64,000 bases of DNA from Streptococcus sp. oral taxon 061 (lineage in GTDB: Bacteria > Bacillota > Bacilli > Lactobacillales > Streptococcaceae), in contig NZ_CP058258.1 of NCBI RefSeq assembly GCF_013394695.1, positions 20,001 through 84,000 on the forward strand. Reading direction: 5' to 3'. Made by a program: the position numbers and the translations under genes. The notes under the pieces were generated by a model. That model worked only from the letters and a program-made list of their open reading frames with translations, made no database searches and was not told the DNA's origin. Positions 49,723 through 59,770 of the stretch are shown here, one piece after another. How positions within the stretch are numbered: position 1 is the stretch's first letter; the number at the start of each line of letters is the position of its first letter.

Positions 49723-50418
49723 ATGAAAGAAAAAGGATTTTGGGAGGGTGTACAAGCAGCTGTGCCGACGGCTTTAGGTTATATCAGCATCGGTCTTGCT
49801 TGTGGGATTATCGGTTCTCCCTATGTAACACCTGTGGAAATGGGCTTGATGAGCCTCTTTGTCTATGCTGGGAGCGCCCAGTTTGCCATGATAGCCTTGA
49901 TAGCAGTTCAAGCACCTGTGGCAGCCATTGCTATGACGGTCTTTTTGATTAATCTACGTCTCTTTTTGTTGAGTTTGCATGCTTCGACCTATTTCCGTCA
50001 TACCAGTCTCTGGCATAATATCAGCATGTCTAGCCTTTTGACCGATGAAACCTATGGGGTCTTGATGGGAGAACGGGTTCATACGGATAAGGTCAACCCT
50101 ATGTGGATGCATGGAAACAATCTCAATAGCTATATTTCTTGGTTTTTGGGAACAGTTGTCGGAACCGCTCTAGGTGGCCTTTTGCCAAATCCGGAAGTTT
50201 TTGGTCTAGATTTTGCCCTAGTGGGGATGTTTATCGGGATTTTCACTTCCCAGTTTCAGATTATGCAAAAACGGATTCCCTTACGGAAACTCTTCATCAT
50301 TCTGGGAGTTGTTGCTGTTTCCTTTTTTGTGCTCTTGACAGTAGTGTCTCAGTCGCTAGCTGTCCTATTTGCGACCTTGTTGGGTTGTACCATGGGGGTG
50401 ATTTTGGATGGTCAGTAA
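49723..50418 (+). CDS. azlC: branched-chain amino acid exporter subunit AzlC
   Basis: This 231-residue membrane protein of the AzlC/YgaZ family exports branched-chain amino acids with AzlD. Features: FWEGVQAAVPTALGYISIGL at the N-terminus, GSAQFAMIALI, and LRLFLLSLHASTYFRH. The start at 49723 has SD GTGAGGAGG just before it. It overlaps azlD by 11 bases. Confidence 0.9.
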   Translation: MKEKGFWEGVQAAVPTALGYISIGLACGIIGSPYVTPVEMGLMSLFVYAGSAQFAMIALIAVQAPVAAIAMTVFLINLRLFLLSLHASTYFRHTSLWHNISMSSLLTDETYGVLMGERVHTDKVNPMWMHGNNLNSYISWFLGTVVGTALGGLLPNPEVFGLDFALVGMFIGIFTSQFQIMQKRIPLRKLFIILGVVAVSFFVLLTVVSQSLAVLFATLLGCTMGVILDGQ

Positions 50419-50731
50419 GTATATTTTAATGGCAATCGTCTTTTCTGGCTTGGTGACTTGGATTCCGAGAATGATTCCTTTTATCCTTGCCAAGTACAAG
50501 GGGTTGCCACCTATCGTAGAGCGCTTTTTGAAATTTCTCCCAGTCTCTGTTATCTTTGCCTTGATTCTTTCAAGTGTGGTGACAGGAAAAGCTGGAAGCT
50601 TCCCGCAGATAAAATGGCTAGACTTTCTAGCAGTCTTCCCAACAGCCTTTGTGGCCTTTCGTTACCGTAATCTGGTGGGGACGGTTCTCTTTGGAGTAGT
50701 CTTGATAGCAGTCCTACGTTTGGTCTTTTAA
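50408..50731 (+). CDS. azlD: branched-chain amino acid exporter subunit AzlD
   Basis: This 107-residue membrane protein with four hydrophobic segments is the small partner of AzlC. Features: VTWIPRMIPFILAKYKGLP and the FPTAFVAFRYRNLVGTV end. It starts inside azlC, so the two are coupled. Confidence 0.88.
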   Translation: MVSKYILMAIVFSGLVTWIPRMIPFILAKYKGLPPIVERFLKFLPVSVIFALILSSVVTGKAGSFPQIKWLDFLAVFPTAFVAFRYRNLVGTVLFGVVLIAVLRLVF

Positions 50732-50800
50732 TCAGCCATAAAGAAAACCTATCACAAATATAGAAATCATATAATGGCGCGATCTCATTTTTTCTGTTAA

Positions 50801-51676
<876 letters not shown>

Positions 51677-51682
51677 GCTTTT

Positions 51683-51716
51683 AAATCATCCATTCTCTCG
51701 TAGGTGGATGATTTTG
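51683..51716 (+). terminator. terminator after the amino acid-binding protein gene
   Basis: AAATCATCCA (51683-51692) pairs with TGGATGATTT (51705-51714) around a 12-base loop, followed by TG. Confidence 0.7.
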
Positions 51717-51724
51717 TAACTTTT

Positions 51725-51751
51725 AGACATATAGTTTCAAACTATATGTCT
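51725..51751. promoter_or_regulatory. MET box (MtaR/MetR operator) upstream of metQ
   Basis: AGACATATAGTTT, C, AAACTATATGTCT is a perfect 13-base inverted repeat. Its core TATAGTTTCAAACTATA (51730-51746) matches the streptococcal MET box TATAGTTTNAAACTATA bound by the LysR-type MtaR/MetR. It lies about 80 bases upstream of the metQ ATG. No T run follows, so it is an operator and not a terminator. Confidence 0.88.
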
Positions 51752-51829
51752 GCCTATCTAATAACAATTTGCTAAATCAAATAAAGTATGAGATACTATT
51801 ACGGTATTATTTTTAAAGGAGAAAGAATC

Positions 51830-52684
51830 ATGAAAATCAAAAAATGGTTAAGCGTAGCAGCGATTGCTACAGTAGCAGGCCTTACACTTGCAGCTTGCGG
51901 AAATTCAGACAAGAAAGCGGACAATACAACTACAGTTAAAATTGCAACTGTTAACCGTAGCGGTTCAGAAGAAGCGCGTTGGGATAAAGTCCAAGAATTG
52001 GTTGAAAAAGACGGAATTAAATTGGAATTCACAGAGTTTACAGACTACTCACAACCAAACAAAGCAACTGCTGATGGTGAAGTAGACTTGAACGCTTTCC
52101 AACACTACAACTTCTTGAACAACTGGAACAAAGAAAACGGTAAAGACCTTGTAGCGATTGCAGATACTTATATCTCACCAATCCGCCTTTACTCAGGTAA
52201 AAACGGTGAAGAAAACAAGTATACTAAAGTGGAAGAAATCCCAAATAACGGTGAAATTGCAATTCCAAATGATGCTACTAACGAAAGCCGTGCCCTTTAC
52301 CTTCTTCAATCAGCAGGTTTGATTAAATTGGATGTTTCAGGAACTGAACTTGCTACAATCGCAAACATCAAAGAAAATCCAAAGAACTTGAAAATCACTG
52401 AGTTGGACGCTAGCCAAACAGCTCGTTCATTGACTTCAGTTGATGCAGCTGTTGTAAACAACACTTTTGTTACAGAAGCAAAATTGGACTACAAGAAAGC
52501 ACTCTTTAAAGAGCAAGCTGACGAAAACTCAAAACAATGGTACAACATCATCGTTGCGAAAAAAGATTGGGAATCATCACCTAAAGCTGATGCAATCAAG
52601 AAAATTATCGCAGCTTACCACACTGACGAAGTGAAAAAAGTCATCGAAGAAACTTCAGACGGCTTGGATCAACCAGTTTGGTAA
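51830..52684 (+). CDS. metQ: methionine-binding lipoprotein MetQ
   Basis: This 284-residue lipoprotein of the NlpA/MetQ family binds methionine for MetNP. The signal ends in lipobox LAACGN. Features: YSQPNKATADGEVDLNAFQH and LDASQTARSLTSVDAAVVN. The start at 51830 has SD AAAGGAGAAAG; an upstream ATG lacks it. It is the first gene of the MET-box unit. Confidence 0.94.
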   Translation: MKIKKWLSVAAIATVAGLTLAACGNSDKKADNTTTVKIATVNRSGSEEARWDKVQELVEKDGIKLEFTEFTDYSQPNKATADGEVDLNAFQHYNFLNNWNKENGKDLVAIADTYISPIRLYSGKNGEENKYTKVEEIPNNGEIAIPNDATNESRALYLLQSAGLIKLDVSGTELATIANIKENPKNLKITELDASQTARSLTSVDAAVVNNTFVTEAKLDYKKALFKEQADENSKQWYNIIVAKKDWESSPKADAIKKIIAAYHTDEVKKVIEETSDGLDQPVW

Positions 52685-52693
52685 TAAAAACAG

Positions 52694-52726
52694 GGAGGTG
52701 GGAGAGATTTTTCCACCTCTTGCTTT
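52694..52726 (+). terminator. hairpin between metQ and the M20 peptidase gene
   Basis: GAGGTGG (52695-52701) pairs with CCACCTC (52713-52719). The following TTGCTTTTATA is a moderate T tract. It may lower transcription past metQ so that binding protein exceeds transporter. Confidence 0.6.
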
Positions 52727-52805
52727 TATATAGAGACTAAAGAAAAGGAACATCCACTTGTATTGATTCCAAAGGTACAAGTCCTAGTAGAAAGGTAGAG
52801 AGAAA

Positions 52806-54179
52806 ATGGTTTTCCCTAGCCAAGAAGAACAAATTGAAAAGTTTGAAAAGGATCATGTAGCGCAGCATTACTTTGAAGTTTTGCGTACCTTGATTTCTAA
52901 AAAATCAGTCTTTGCCCAACAAGTTGGTCTGAAAGAGGTGGCTCGTTATCTAGGCGAAATCTTCAAGCGCGTAGGTGCAGAGGTCGAGATTGACGAGAGC
53001 TATACAGCACCTTTTGTCATGGCGCATTTCAAAAGTTCACGTCCAGATGCCAAGACTATCATTTTCTACAACCATTATGACACAGTACCAGCAGATGGTG
53101 ATCAAGTTTGGACAGAGGATCCTTTTACACTCTCTGTGCGTGATGGCATTATGTATGGACGCGGGGTTGATGATGACAAGGGGCATATCACTGCTCGACT
53201 CAGTGCGCTGAGAAAATACATGCAAGATCACGATGATCTTCCAGTCAATATCAGCTTCATCATGGAAGGGGCAGAGGAATCTGCCTCTATGGACTTGGAT
53301 AAATATTTAGAAAAACATGCGGACAAACTTCGTGGTGCAGATTTATTGGTCTGGGAACAAGGAACAAAGAATGCCTTGGAACAGTTAGAAATCTCTGGTG
53401 GGAACAAGGGGATTGTAACCTTTGATGCCAAGGTCAAGAGTGCCGATGTGGATATCCACTCTAGCTATGGAGGTGTTGTGGAGTCAGCGCCTTGGTATCT
53501 CATTCAAGCCTTGACCAGTTTGAGGGCTGCGGATGGGCGCATTTTAGTTGAAGGCTTGTACGAACATGTGCAGGAGCCTAATGAACGTGAGTTAGCCTTG
53601 ATTGAAACCTATGCCCAACGCAATCCAGAGGAAATTAGTCAGATTTATGGCTTGGAATTGCCACTTTTACAAGAGGAACGTACAGCCTTTCTCAAACGGT
53701 TTTTCTTTGAACCAGCATTCAATATCGAAGGAATTCAGTCAGGCTATCAAGGCCAAGGGGTTAAAACGATTTTGCCAGCAGAGGCTAGTGCCAAGCTAGA
53801 AGTCCGTTTGGTTCCTGGCTTAGAACCCCATGATGTTTTGGAGAAAATCCGAAAACAACTAGACAAAAACGGTTTTGATAATGTAGAATTGTACTATACC
53901 TTGGGTGAGATGAGCTATCGAAGCGATATGAGTGCACCATCTATTCTCAATGTTATTGAGCTGGCCAAGAAATTCTATCCACAGGGCGTATCGGTCTTGC
54001 CAACAACGGCTGGGACAGGTCCTATGCATACGGTATTCGATGCCTTAGAAGTACCCATGGTTGCCTTTGGTCTAGGAAATGCTAATAGCCGAGACCATGG
54101 TGGAGATGAAAATGTGCGAATCGCCGATTATTACACCCATATTGAATTAGTAGAGGAGCTGATTAGAAGCTATGAGTAG
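52806..54179 (+). CDS. M20 family metallopeptidase (dipeptidase type)
   Basis: This 457-residue cytosolic zinc peptidase has the M20 motifs: [16 protein letters not shown] (first metal His and Asp), [10 protein letters not shown] (bridging Asp), MEGAEESAS (catalytic Glu-Glu) and a dimerisation insert with [19 protein letters not shown]. It lies between metQ and metN and overlaps metN by eight bases, as in pneumococcus. It may free methionine from peptides, but that role is inferred from location. Confidence 0.9.
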   Translation: MVFPSQEEQIEKFEKDHVAQHYFEVLRTLISKKSVFAQQVGLKEVARYLGEIFKRVGAEVEIDESYTAPFVMAHFKSSRPDAKTIIFYNHYDTVPADGDQVWTEDPFTLSVRDGIMYGRGVDDDKGHITARLSALRKYMQDHDDLPVNISFIMEGAEESASMDLDKYLEKHADKLRGADLLVWEQGTKNALEQLEISGGNKGIVTFDAKVKSADVDIHSSYGGVVESAPWYLIQALTSLRAADGRILVEGLYEHVQEPNERELALIETYAQRNPEEISQIYGLELPLLQEERTAFLKRFFFEPAFNIEGIQSGYQGQGVKTILPAEASAKLEVRLVPGLEPHDVLEKIRKQLDKNGFDNVELYYTLGEMSYRSDMSAPSILNVIELAKKFYPQGVSVLPTTAGTGPMHTVFDALEVPMVAFGLGNANSRDHGGDENVRIADYYTHIELVEELIRSYE

Positions 54180-55233
54180 AGATATTATCAAATTAGATCA
54201 GATCGATGTGACTTTTCACCAAAAGAAAAGAACCATCACAGCGGTCAAGGATGTGACCATTCACATCCAAGAAGGAGATATCTACGGAATTGTAGGATAT
54301 TCTGGAGCAGGGAAATCAACCCTAGTTCGTGTTATTAACCTTTTGCAAAAACCATCTGCAGGTCGAATTACCATTGATGATGATGTGATCTTTGACAACA
54401 AGGTTACCTTAACTGCGGAGCAATTACGCCATAAACGTCAAGATATTGGGATGATTTTCCAACACTTTAACCTTATGAGCCAGAAAACAGCAGAGGAAAA
54501 TGTAGCCTTTGCTCTCAAACACTCTGGACTCAGCAAGGAAGAAAAGAAGGCTAAAGTAGCTAAGTTGTTGGACTTGGTGGGCTTGGCTGACCGTGCCGAA
54601 AACTATCCTTCACAACTATCTGGAGGTCAAAAGCAACGTGTGGCTATTGCGCGTGCCTTGGCCAATGATCCAAAAATCTTGATTTCGGACGAGTCAACTT
54701 CAGCTCTGGATCCAAAGACAACGAAACAGATTTTGTCACTCTTGCAAGAATTGAACCGTAAACTAGGTTTGACCATTGTCCTGATTACACACGAGATGCA
54801 GATTGTCAAAGACATTGCTAACCGTGTAGCAGTCATGCAGGATGGTCGTCTGATTGAAGAGGGTAGCGTTCTTGAAATCTTCTCAGATCCTAAGCAACCA
54901 TTGACCCAGGACTTTATCTCAACGGCGACAGGTATCGATGAAGCTATGGTCAAGATTGAGAAACAAGAAATCGTAGAGCACTTATCTGAAAACAGCATTT
55001 TGGTACAACTCAAGTATGCAGGCGCTTCTACAGATGAACCACTTCTGAATGAATTGTACAAGCACTACCAAGTAACAGCCAATATTCTTTATGGAAATAT
55101 TGAAATTTTGGATGGCACTCCTGTTGGTGAACTTGTGGTTGTCTTGTCAGGGGAAAAAGAAGCCTTGGCAAGCGCTCAAGATGCCATCCGTCAGGCTGGT
55201 GTGCAACTAAAAGTATTGAAGGGAGGACAGTAA
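54172..55233 (+). CDS. metN: methionine ABC transporter ATP-binding protein MetN
   Basis: This 353-residue ATPase has Walker [10 protein letters not shown], signature LSGGQKQR, Walker B ILISDEST, and the H-loop LITHEMQIV. The C-terminal ~80 residues form a NIL domain, which senses methionine and gives trans-inhibition in MetNI transporters. It overlaps the M20 gene and starts two bases before metP. Confidence 0.95.
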   Translation: MSRDIIKLDQIDVTFHQKKRTITAVKDVTIHIQEGDIYGIVGYSGAGKSTLVRVINLLQKPSAGRITIDDDVIFDNKVTLTAEQLRHKRQDIGMIFQHFNLMSQKTAEENVAFALKHSGLSKEEKKAKVAKLLDLVGLADRAENYPSQLSGGQKQRVAIARALANDPKILISDESTSALDPKTTKQILSLLQELNRKLGLTIVLITHEMQIVKDIANRVAVMQDGRLIEEGSVLEIFSDPKQPLTQDFISTATGIDEAMVKIEKQEIVEHLSENSILVQLKYAGASTDEPLLNELYKHYQVTANILYGNIEILDGTPVGELVVVLSGEKEALASAQDAIRQAGVQLKVLKGGQ

Positions 55234-55234
55234 G

Positions 55235-55927
55235 ATGGCAGAATTGATTAAAGCATACTTACCAAACGTCTACAAGATGGGTTGGTCTGGTCAAGCTGGC
55301 TGGGGAACAGCAATCTACTTGACCCTTTATATGACGGTTCTTTCCTTCATCATCGGAGGTTTCCTAGGGCTGGTTGCAGGGCTTTTCCTTGTCTTGACAG
55401 CTCCAGGTGGTGTCTTGGAAAATAAAGTTGTTTTCTGGATTTTGGACAAGATTACCTCTATCTTCCGTGCGGTGCCATTCATCATTCTCTTGGCTGTCTT
55501 GTCACCCTTCTCTCATCTAATCGTAGGGACAAGTATCGGGCCAAATGCGGCTATTGTACCCCTATCTTTTGCAGTCTTTGCCTTCTTTGCTCGTCAAGTA
55601 CAGGTGGTATTAGCTGAGCTAGATGGTGGTGTCATCGAGGCAGCTCAAGCTAGTGGAGCTACTTTCTGGGACATCGTAGGTGTTTACCTATCAGAAGGTC
55701 TACCAGACTTGATCCGTGTGACAACTGTGACCTTGATCTCACTAGTCGGTGAAACAGCTATGGCGGGAGCGGTCGGAGCAGGTGGTATCGGTAACGTAGC
55801 TATCGCTTATGGATTTAACCGTTTCAATCATGATGTGACAGTCCTTGCGACGCTCATCATTATCCTGATTATCTTTACAATTCAGTTTTTGGGAGACTTC
55901 TTGACCAAGAAATTAAGTCATAAATAA
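55235..55927 (+). CDS. metP: methionine ABC transporter permease MetP
   Basis: This 230-residue permease has five or six hydrophobic segments. The EAA loop is IEAAQASGATFWDIVGVYLS, and VGETAMAGAVGAGGIGNVAI is typical of MetI/MetP. SD GGGAGG precedes it. It completes the metQ-M20-metN-metP unit. Confidence 0.95.
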   Translation: MAELIKAYLPNVYKMGWSGQAGWGTAIYLTLYMTVLSFIIGGFLGLVAGLFLVLTAPGGVLENKVVFWILDKITSIFRAVPFIILLAVLSPFSHLIVGTSIGPNAAIVPLSFAVFAFFARQVQVVLAELDGGVIEAAQASGATFWDIVGVYLSEGLPDLIRVTTVTLISLVGETAMAGAVGAGGIGNVAIAYGFNRFNHDVTVLATLIIILIIFTIQFLGDFLTKKLSHK

Positions 55928-55949
55928 AAAGAGCCATTCGGCTCTTTTT
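55926..55949. terminator. bidirectional terminator after metP
   Basis: AAAAAGAGCC, loop ATTC, GGCTCTTTTT, between convergent metP and the leftward ECF component gene. Confidence 0.88.
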
Positions 55950-55951
55950 AT

Positions 55952-56521
55952 TTATCTTTTATGTGTCAACTTCTTACTAAGTGCTTGTCCAATCAGGGCG
56001 CCAAGTAAAGCACCAATGAGGACACTTGCGATAAAAAGTAGGATATTACCGAGATTCGGTGAGACCATAATGCGGTCAATATAGTCCTGAGATTTCCCAC
56101 GAGCTACTAGAGTTGCTATATAAGCTTGAGGGGTTATCCACATAAGTAGAATGGGACCGGTGGTGCCAAAAGCAAATACTAGGAAGGAAAGAAGGTTCTT
56201 GACCTTATCCTTGTAATGACCAAGATGGGCGATGCCATCCGCTGCAAGTCCACAGATGATTCCTGGGAGAAAGGCTCCAGCACCATGCTTGCTCCCGAGG
56301 AAAAAGAGAGAGATAACGAGCCCAATCGTTGTAATCGCTCCAAAGCGAGGCACTTTTTCTAAAAGAATCATATAGACGCTACCACCTACAAGAGCAGAAA
56401 AGGCAGGGGCATAAAACATATTTCCAGTGTGGTCGATAAGGTTTCCTAGTAGAACCCCCACTCCGATACAGAGAAAGTAGACAAGGGCAGCCACAAGAGT
56501 TGTCAAGATATTCTTTTTCAT
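55952..56521 (-). CDS. MptD/Trep_Strep family putative ECF transporter S component
   Basis: This 189-residue membrane protein has about six hydrophobic segments. MKKNILTTLVAALVYFLCIG and the GIICGLAADGIAHLGHYK stretch fit the Trep_Strep (TIGR02185) family, treated as substrate-binding S components of energy-coupling factor transporters. The substrate is unknown. SD AAGGAGAA precedes the start. No EcfAT genes are in the window. Confidence 0.8.
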   Translation of the reverse strand: MKKNILTTLVAALVYFLCIGVGVLLGNLIDHTGNMFYAPAFSALVGGSVYMILLEKVPRFGAITTIGLVISLFFLGSKHGAGAFLPGIICGLAADGIAHLGHYKDKVKNLLSFLVFAFGTTGPILLMWITPQAYIATLVARGKSQDYIDRIMVSPNLGNILLFIASVLIGALLGALIGQALSKKLTHKR

Positions 56522-56717
56522 AAGTTCTCCTTCGTATATCTGATGGTTTTCATTGTATCATGCCTGGCTTAGATTGTAAATACTGGCCGATATTTGCTAT
56601 TTGTCCGGAAACTAGATGAAAGAGGAATAGACTAAAGCTATTTCTTTACTCCTCTGACTGTCCCAATCCTTTCATTTATGGTAAAATAGGACTATTAAGT
56701 TATAAAGAGGATTCCCT

Positions 56718-57998
56718 ATGAAATTACAAAAACCAAAAGGAACGCAGGATATTTTACCTGCTGAGTCTGCCAAGTGGCAGTACGTTGAAGGCTTTGCGCG
56801 TGAAATTTTCAAACGCTACAACTATGCAGAAGTGCGTACCCCTATTTTCGAGCATTATGAAGTCATCAGTCGTTCTGTTGGAGACACAACCGATATCGTA
56901 ACCAAGGAAATGTATGATTTTTATGACAAGGGTGACCGCCATATCACTCTCCGTCCAGAAGGAACAGCTCCAGTCGTTCGTTCTTATGTGGAAAACAAAC
57001 TCTTCGCACCAGAAGTGCAAAAACCAAGCAAGTTCTACTACATGGGGCCAATGTTCCGCTATGAGCGTCCACAAGCAGGTCGCTTGCGTCAATTCCACCA
57101 GATTGGTGTGGAGTGCTTTGGCTCTAGTAATCCAGCTACAGATGTGGAAACAATCGCTATGGCAGCCCACTTCTTGAAAGCAATCGGTGTTCAGGGTGTC
57201 AAACTGCATCTAAATACTCTTGGAAATCCTGAGAGTCGTGCGGCCTATCGTCAAGCCTTGATTGACTACTTGACACCGCTCAAAGATAGCTTGTCTAAGG
57301 ATAGTCAACGTCGTTTGGAAGAAAACCCTCTCCGTGTCTTGGACTCTAAGGAAAAAGAAGACAAGGCAGCAGTGGAGAATGCACCATCTATCTTGGATTA
57401 CCTCGATGAAGAAAGCCAAGCCCACTTTGATGCTGTGCGTCAGATGCTGGAAAATCTTGGAGTAGACTATATCATCGATACCAACATGGTGCGTGGTTTG
57501 GACTACTACAACCACACGATTTTTGAGTTTATCACTGAAATCGAGGGTAATGAATTAACAGTCTGCGCAGGTGGTCGCTATGATGGCTTGGTTGCTTACT
57601 TTGGTGGTCCTGAGACTGCTGGTTTTGGGTTTGGACTTGGTGTAGAACGTCTCCTTTTAGTTCTTGAAAAGCAAGGTGTAGCACTCCCAATCGAAAACGC
57701 CCTAGACGTTTATATTGCTGTTCTTGGTGAAGGAGCAAATATCAAGGCTTTAGAGTTGGTACAAGCTCTTCGTCAACAAGGCTTCAAAGCAGAGCGTGAT
57801 TACCTTAACCGCAAACTCAAAGCACAGTTTAAGTCGGCTGATGTCTTTGGAGCTAAGACACTTATCACTCTAGGAGAGAGCGAAGTTGAAAGCGGTCAAG
57901 TGCAGGTCAAGAACAACCAAACTCGAGAAGAAGTAGAAGTTTCTCTTGAAGCTATTAGTAAAAATTTCTCAGAAGTATTTGAAAAATTAGGCTCTTAA
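56718..57998 (+). CDS. hisS: histidyl-tRNA synthetase
   Basis: HisS charges tRNA-His. This class II enzyme has 426 residues. Features: [17 protein letters not shown], motif 2 [18 protein letters not shown], the histidine A motif [12 protein letters not shown] and motif 3 [19 protein letters not shown]-like TAAAAT near 56683 is the probable promoter. No T-box leader was seen upstream. Confidence 0.96.
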   Translation: MKLQKPKGTQDILPAESAKWQYVEGFAREIFKRYNYAEVRTPIFEHYEVISRSVGDTTDIVTKEMYDFYDKGDRHITLRPEGTAPVVRSYVENKLFAPEVQKPSKFYYMGPMFRYERPQAGRLRQFHQIGVECFGSSNPATDVETIAMAAHFLKAIGVQGVKLHLNTLGNPESRAAYRQALIDYLTPLKDSLSKDSQRRLEENPLRVLDSKEKEDKAAVENAPSILDYLDEESQAHFDAVRQMLENLGVDYIIDTNMVRGLDYYNHTIFEFITEIEGNELTVCAGGRYDGLVAYFGGPETAGFGFGLGVERLLLVLEKQGVALPIENALDVYIAVLGEGANIKALELVQALRQQGFKAERDYLNRKLKAQFKSADVFGAKTLITLGESEVESGQVQVKNNQTREEVEVSLEAISKNFSEVFEKLGS

Positions 57999-58011
57999 TA
58001 GTAAAGTAATG

Positions 58012-58037
58012 AACCAGGGTTTTATTCCTGGTTTTTA
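58012..58037 (+). terminator. terminator after hisS
   Basis: AACCAGG (58012-58018) and CCTGGTT (58027-58033), then TTTATTT. Confidence 0.8.
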
Positions 58038-58113
58038 TTTAATAAAAAATCCGACCATTGAAGACTATTTTTATATAAAAAGTTGGGAAAACTGGAATAT
58101 TATTAAAAATAGC

Positions 58114-58142
58114 TTGTAAACGAATTCAAAAAATGCTATGAT
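58114..58142 (+). promoter_or_regulatory. promoter of the adhesin gene
   Basis: TTGTAA (58114-58119), 17 bases and TATGAT (58137-58142). The start is near 58149, with SD AAGAGGAG at 58158-58165 before the ATG. Confidence 0.7.
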
Positions 58143-58170
58143 ATATTTGATTAATTAAGAGGAGTCAACC

Positions 58171-59694
58171 ATGAATTATTTTAAAAAGAACACGATGCGC
58201 GTGTTTGCATTTTTGGGTATAATCGTGTTATCTTTGACGGTACTGACAACAGTATTTGCAGCTGATGTTACAGACTATACCAATAAAACATCAATCACTG
58301 TTGATGGTCAACCATTGACATCTGACACTCAAATCGGAACAGGTAAAGTTTTGGAAGCAACCAATACCATTTCTTTCCCTGATACTCAACAAATTAAGGA
58401 AGGCGATATACTGGTACTTGACCTTCCTAAAGAATTGGGCTTGATTACTAAGCTAGAATTTCCAATTACTCATAGTAGTGGTGAAGTGATTGGGAATGCT
58501 GTGACAGATCCAAGCACTCAAAAAGTAACGATCACATTTACAGATTATTTCTCTAAGAATTACAAAGATAAGGTAATGTCTTTGAAATATTCTGTGCGTC
58601 CAAATGTAACGAACTTACCAGAATCTGGTAAATATACTTTCCAATTCGGGACAGAAAAATATACCCTCAATTACAATAAAACAGACGGTGAAGCTGGTGA
58701 CTATGAAATGAAGTATGGTTACCAAGATTCAGAAAATCCTAATCGCATCAAGTGGCGTGTTGTTTTGAATGCTGTTCAAGATAAATTGAACAACATGGTC
58801 ATTAAAGATGACTTTAGCGATAGTGGACAAGTCTTGGTGGAAAGCTCTTTCCGTGCGGTTCGTTATGCAACGCAACCAGAGAAGATTCCAAATGAAGCAG
58901 CACTTCTTAAACTGGAACCAATTGATAACTTTAGCAAAAAAGCTGAATTTACTCGAAATGCGGATGGTAAAATCACAGGGTTCACCATTAACTTTGGTGA
59001 CAACTGGAACTGGGCAATGTACATTGAGTACACAACAGAATTAACTTCAGAACTTCCAAAAGGTACTCAAGTTGCCAATGTTTTGGAATGGTCAGCAAGT
59101 AACTTCCAAAAATCTCGTTCAGTCAGTGCATTGACCCGTTTAGAAACAGGTTCAGGTGAGGGTAGTGGAGATAAGACTACTACGACCACAACAACCACAA
59201 CGACAACTTCTACAACTACAACGACAGAAGAACCAACGACAACTTCTACAACGACAACGACAGAAGAACCAACGACAACTTCTACAACGACAACGACAGA
59301 AGAACCAGCGACAACTTCTACAACGACAACGACAGAAGAACCAGCGACAACTTCTACAACTACAACGACAGAAGGTCCAGCGACAACTTCTACAACTACA
59401 ACGACAGAAGAACCAACGACAACTTCTACAACGACAACGACAGAAGAACCAGCGACAACTTCTACAACGACAACGACAGAAGAACCAACGACAACTTCCA
59501 CAACCACAACGACAGAAGAACCAACGACAACGACTACGACAACCTCAAAACCAGACGTTCCTGGGACAACTACTACGGAGGAGAAACCAAAACTTCCTCA
59601 AACTGGCGAATCTGTAGGAACTGGCTTGGTATTTGCCGGAATCGTCATCTTATCAGGCACAGTTGTATTGAAACGTAAATATTCTAATAAGTAA
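58171..59694 (+). CDS. collagen-binding-type LPXTG adhesin with Thr-rich stalk
   Basis: This cell-wall surface protein has 507 residues. Order: signal peptide (cut after TTVFA, about residue 30); an N-terminal Ig-like adhesin domain (about 35-165; IKEGDILVLDLPKELG); a Collagen_bind-type domain (about 185-325; NRIKWRVVLNAVQDKLN, INFGDNWNWAMYIEYTTEL); a Thr-rich stalk (about 336-458) with nine 12-residue units of the STTTTTEEPTTT type; then LPQTG at 475-479, a membrane segment and KRKYSNK. The layout is that of Cna/Cnm collagen adhesins. The stalk is a likely O-glycosylation target. A GT2 and a YfhO gene follow. Ligand is not proven. Confidence 0.9.
   Translation: MNYFKKNTMRVFAFLGIIVLSLTVLTTVFAADVTDYTNKTSITVDGQPLTSDTQIGTGKVLEATNTISFPDTQQIKEGDILVLDLPKELGLITKLEFPITHSSGEVIGNAVTDPSTQKVTITFTDYFSKNYKDKVMSLKYSVRPNVTNLPESGKYTFQFGTEKYTLNYNKTDGEAGDYEMKYGYQDSENPNRIKWRVVLNAVQDKLNNMVIKDDFSDSGQVLVESSFRAVRYATQPEKIPNEAALLKLEPIDNFSKKAEFTRNADGKITGFTINFGDNWNWAMYIEYTTELTSELPKGTQVANVLEWSASNFQKSRSVSALTRLETGSGEGSGDKTTTTTTTTTTTSTTTTTEEPTTTSTTTTTEEPTTTSTTTTTEEPATTSTTTTTEEPATTSTTTTTEGPATTSTTTTTEEPTTTSTTTTTEEPATTSTTTTTEEPTTTSTTTTTEEPTTTTTTTSKPDVPGTTTTEEKPKLPQTGESVGTGLVFAGIVILSGTVVLKRKYSNK
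59176..59543 (+). repeat. 36-bp tandem repeats encoding the Thr-rich stalk
   Basis: Nine near-identical 36-base units (ACTTCTACAACGACAACGAC plus AGAAGAACCAACGACA, with ACC/GCG and GGT variants) encode S-T5-E-E/G-P-T/A-T-T, after a stretch of twelve Thr codons. Unit number is likely to vary between strains by slippage or recombination. Confidence 0.9.
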
Positions 59695-59715
59695 TAGTTG
59701 AGTTTCTTTAGATAG

Positions 59716-59742
59716 GGGAGAGCATGGCTCTCTCCCTTTTTT
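59716..59742 (+). terminator. terminator between the adhesin and the glycosyltransferase
   Basis: GGGAGAG (59716-59722), loop CATGGCT, CTCTCCC (59730-59736), then TTTTTT. No separate promoter is obvious for the GT2 gene 35 bases on, so it is probably expressed by read-through. Confidence 0.75.
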
Positions 59743-59770
59743 AAAAAAGTAGATATTATGGAGTATTTAG

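Noticed and set aside
49674..49952. Cys-rich frame overlapping azlC
   Set aside because: It is an out-of-frame reading of azlC. It has no SD, and the azlC frame has clear family motifs.
51725..51751. Perfect palindrome considered as a terminator of the preceding gene
   Set aside because: No T run follows and a separate hairpin lies at 51683-51714. The core matches the MET box instead.
59067..59507. Long minus-strand frame rich in Val and Ser opposite the adhesin stalk
   Set aside because: It is the complement of the Thr (ACN) repeat codons. It has no SD, no promoter and no family likeness.
59156..59617. Gln/Arg-rich plus-strand frame within the adhesin gene
   Set aside because: It is a shifted reading of the same 36-base repeats. 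The adhesin frame has signal peptide, domains and LPQTG.
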